From Sphingobium estronivorans (lineage in GTDB: Bacteria; Pseudomonadota; Alphaproteobacteria; Sphingomonadales; Sphingomonadaceae): a stretch of 64,000 nt of DNA. The stretch's first letter is position 1. Each line of letters opens with the position of its first letter. Below are positions 61,977 to 64,000 of the stretch, piece after piece. The stretch covers positions 124,001 to 188,000 of the forward strand of contig NZ_LFCT01000007.1 in assembly GCF_008692605.1 (NCBI RefSeq). The letters run 5' to 3'. A program made the translations under genes and the position numbers. The notes under the pieces were generated by a model. The model searched no databases, had not been told where the DNA came from, and saw only the letters and a list, made by a program, of their open reading frames with translations.

Positions 61977-62746
61977 TGCAGGGCACTCCGGCGAACGACG
62001 ATCAGCCGCGCGGTCTCGTTAGGCCGCAATGTCAGCCGGTCGATCGTGATGGCGAAAATGTCGGCGCCGAGCGCCGCGTCGAGAAAATCGCGTTCGTCGA
62101 GCGTCATCGCCGCGCTCGCGCGCACCAGATATTCGCTCACCGAAAGCCCCATGCCCTCGACCTCGAGGCGTCGACGCTCGTCGAGCGACGCGCCTGGCAG
62201 GCCCGCGAGAATCAGCCGATCCCTCGAGGGCGCCACTTCGGAAAAGGACGCGGGTACCCGATCCTGCAGGATTGCGAGCGCGATGCCCACCGCCCGCTCT
62301 TCTTCGACGAGCGGGCCAAGGAGCGCGTCATTGGCACGCGCGCGCTGCGCGCCGCCGGGGACCAGTGTCACGGTCTGCGCCGGAATGTCGGCGGGCTCGG
62401 CATAGAGCGGGTAGATCGCGCCGTTGCAGGAAACGAAGAATTCCGACGGCGTTGTCACATAGGTGCGCGTTTTCGTGCCCATGTCCTCGGTCTCGAGGAC
62501 GAGGAACTTGATCCAGGCGTCCGAGCCGCCTCGTTCGACTGCAAGACCCTTCTCGGCCGAGAATTTGACGTCGTCGATGTCGCCGCCGACGCACACGACA
62601 TGATTGACGTCGCGGTTGGACAGCCGGATCCGGCTCGTCTGGTCAGGCAACGCCACGATCGATTGCGCGAAGGCAGCAACGGGAAGGGACGCGACAAGCG
62701 CCCCCGCGAGGCAGGTGAGCCTCGCGCGATTACCGGACATCGGCAC
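61973..62746 (-). CDS. traK: Conjugative transfer protein TraK
   Basis: The product of about 257 residues has a signal peptide ending in AFAQ and the VirB9-like TraK pattern (RIRLSNRDVNHVVC). It is a periplasmic core component. The GTG at 62746 has GGAG seven bases upstream; an ATG two codons later is possible. It overlaps traE. Confidence 0.9.
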   Translation of the reverse strand: MPMSGNRARLTCLAGALVASLPVAAFAQSIVALPDQTSRIRLSNRDVNHVVCVGGDIDDVKFSAEKGLAVERGGSDAWIKFLVLETEDMGTKTRTYVTTPSEFFVSCNGAIYPLYAEPADIPAQTVTLVPGGAQRARANDALLGPLVEEERAVGIALAILQDRVPASFSEVAPSRDRLILAGLPGASLDERRRLEVEGMGLSVSEYLVRASAAMTLDERDFLDAALGADIFAITIDRLTLRPNETARLIVVRRSALQ

Positions 62747-63374
62747 TGAAATTCTCCTCCTGGAGGGCGGTCAGCCAGAAGCGGCCATTCTCGAGCGCGT
62801 AGCGGATGCGCAGATTCCCCCGGAACTTGCGGATAACGCCGCCGATCACGCGGACCTTCTCGACGGGAACGAGGATCTCGCTGCCGGTCCAGGTGACCGG
62901 CTGATCGCCGCGGATGTAGGTCGCGATCGAGAGCGTCGGATTGTTGCCGAGTTCGTCGAGCAGACGGTTCAGGCTGTCGCGCAGGCCATTATATGCGCTG
63001 GGATGCGCGATCCGCAGCAGCTCCTGGAACTGGCGGTCCGCCGAATAGGCCGAATAGGTGCCGACCAGTCCGACGATGTTGAAGGTGATCGAACGGAGAT
63101 AGCTCTCCGAAGGCTTGTTGCCCGTCACATAGAGATCGCCGTCCGCACCGAACGGCACGATTACAGTGCGTGTGTTCTGGTTCGAGGTGTAGATGAGCGT
63201 GCCGAGCACCGCGGTGATGCCGAACAAGCCAGCGATCGCGATCTTCAGGAGCCGGTTTTCCTCGAACAGGTTCGCGGAGCCCTGCAGGTAGCGATGCAGG
63301 TGCCAGCTCGGACGCGTATCGCCGATCATGTCTGCCTGAGCCTTGCGTCGGAAGGGGTGTACCATCGCGCTCAC
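62730..63374 (-). CDS. traE: Conjugative transfer protein TraE
   Basis: The 214-residue product has one membrane helix (about 43-62) and a VirB8-like periplasmic domain (RSITFNIVGLVGTYS, WLTALQEENF). It starts at a GTG overlapping the traL stop. Confidence 0.92.
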   Translation of the reverse strand: MSAMVHPFRRKAQADMIGDTRPSWHLHRYLQGSANLFEENRLLKIAIAGLFGITAVLGTLIYTSNQNTRTVIVPFGADGDLYVTGNKPSESYLRSITFNIVGLVGTYSAYSADRQFQELLRIAHPSAYNGLRDSLNRLLDELGNNPTLSIATYIRGDQPVTWTGSEILVPVEKVRVIGGVIRKFRGNLRIRYALENGRFWLTALQEENFSADVR

Positions 63375-63637
63375 TCGAAGAAGCGGGTCTGGGTCGGACC
63401 CGGATAGTTGCGGAAGCGGGCGAGGCCCCAGCGCCAGGCCAGGTGCGGGATGAAACCGCGCGGCTTGGTCCGCTTCCAGGGAATGAAGAGGAGAAGAGCG
63501 CCGATGAGCGCCCAGCCGATCATCCCGCCGACGACGACCGCGACGAAGATCGTGGCCATGACGACGATGAATTCCTGGCTGTCGAACCAGAGGATCTGGA
63601 CCGGCCGATGCAGGAACTGTGGCAGACGTTCGTCCAC
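63371..63637 (-). CDS. traL: Conjugative transfer protein TraL
   Basis: The 88-residue product is a small membrane protein with two helices and the TraL ending PWKRTKPRGFIPHLAW. It starts with GTG and is 107 bases downstream of the pilin gene. Confidence 0.9.
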   Translation of the reverse strand: MDERLPQFLHRPVQILWFDSQEFIVVMATIFVAVVVGGMIGWALIGALLLFIPWKRTKPRGFIPHLAWRWGLARFRNYPGPTQTRFFE

Positions 63638-63744
63638 GCCCTTCTCCCTTGCTTCACCACGCCGCTGGGCGTGGTCTCCGGAAGGTGACCATCACCCTCC
63701 GTTCCGGTGGACGGGCGCCAGCAGACCGGCGGCCCGACCTGTCT

Positions 63745-64000
63745 TCAGATCAGCATGCCGAAGGTCTGGAGGATCGAATCCGCCTTGATGAGGCAGACCG
63801 CCGCCACGATCGTCGGGATGCCGATCATGATGTTCGAAAAGAGCCGCGAGACGCCGAACAAGAACGCGGCCACGCCGCCCACGAAGCCGAGAGGCCCCTT
63901 GACGCCCTGGTTCACGACGATGTCGTAGATGTCGTAACCGAGGTCGCCGGCGGCGGGCGCCGCGAACGCATGGGCCACACCGGCGGCAGCGAACGCGGCC
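63745..64000 (-). CDS. traA: F-type pilin TraA, partial (5' end beyond window)
   Basis: The frame continues to the end of the window, so the start is missing. The visible part has a signal-like Ala-rich segment (AAFAAAGVAHAFA) followed by a mature region with two hydrophobic helices (GPLGFVGGVAAFLFGVSRLF and IMIGIPTIVAAVCLI). This is the plan of F-type pilins and fits the gene order traA-traL-traE-traK-traB. Confidence 0.85.
   Translation of the reverse strand, partial: AAFAAAGVAHAFAAPAAGDLGYDIYDIVVNQGVKGPLGFVGGVAAFLFGVSRLFSNIMIGIPTIVAAVCLIKADSILQTFGMLI

Noticed and set aside
1..64000. CRISPR arrays, tRNA or rRNA genes, insertion sequences, integrase or attachment sites
   Set aside because: None was seen: no regularly spaced repeats, no transposase or integrase-like product and no tRNA-like fold stood out by eye. 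A tool-based scan could still find a small one.

Overview
This 64 kb, high-GC window looks like an accessory region (plasmid, integrative conjugative element or genomic island) of an alphaproteobacterium, most likely a sphingomonad. That assignment rests on gene style and the F-type conjugation gene set and is an inference. No rRNA, tRNA, integrase or CRISPR array was seen.

Layout. (a) 1-6.1 kb: the 3' end of a probable SIS-domain (RpiR-type) regulator, then a tightly coupled minus-strand RND efflux operon (outer-membrane factor, adaptor, permease) with a perfect palindrome upstream. (b) 6.2-35 kb: the core of the window. I find nine copies of the fluoride (crcB-motif) riboswitch aptamer, each heading a transcription unit. 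Together they control about 27 genes: inorganic pyrophosphatase/phasin/dihydroxy-acid dehydratase; a DUF983 membrane protein; a pair of MutS-like ATPases; a HEAT-repeat protein, a small unknown protein and a PMA-type H+-ATPase; a ten-gene operon with the CrcB/Fluc fluoride channel, enolase, two phosphoglycerate-mutase-fold proteins, stress proteins and a lipid cyclopropane synthase; a 98-residue orphan; a six-gene respiratory/hydrogenase-4-like membrane complex whose large subunit lacks the NiFe ligands; a tandem universal stress protein; and an RppH-type Nudix hydrolase, possibly with glutamine synthetase. (c) 36.7-43.9 kb: an SRPBCC protein, an ECF sigma factor, an AraC-type regulator, a phosphoribosyltransferase, a nucleotidyltransferase-HEPN fusion, and two toxin-antitoxin pairs (Phd/PIN and RES/Xre-like). 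(d) 43.9-64 kb: a nearly complete F-type type IV secretion/conjugation operon on the minus strand, from the pilin gene (cut by the window end) to traG.

How it fits together. The (b) block reads as a fluoride-survival regulon: efflux (CrcB), proton and ion homeostasis (H+-ATPase, antiporter-like membrane complex), extra copies of Mg-dependent enzymes known to be fluoride-sensitive (enolase, pyrophosphatase, possibly glutamine synthetase), and stress or repair functions. In several units the last strand of the aptamer (CUCCUACC) is complementary to the downstream Shine-Dalgarno region, sometimes with a compensating base change. This suggests fluoride binding frees the ribosome binding site. Two large operons share a duplicated, longer leader with a second candidate RNA structure. 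The neighbouring conjugation genes suggest this regulon can travel.
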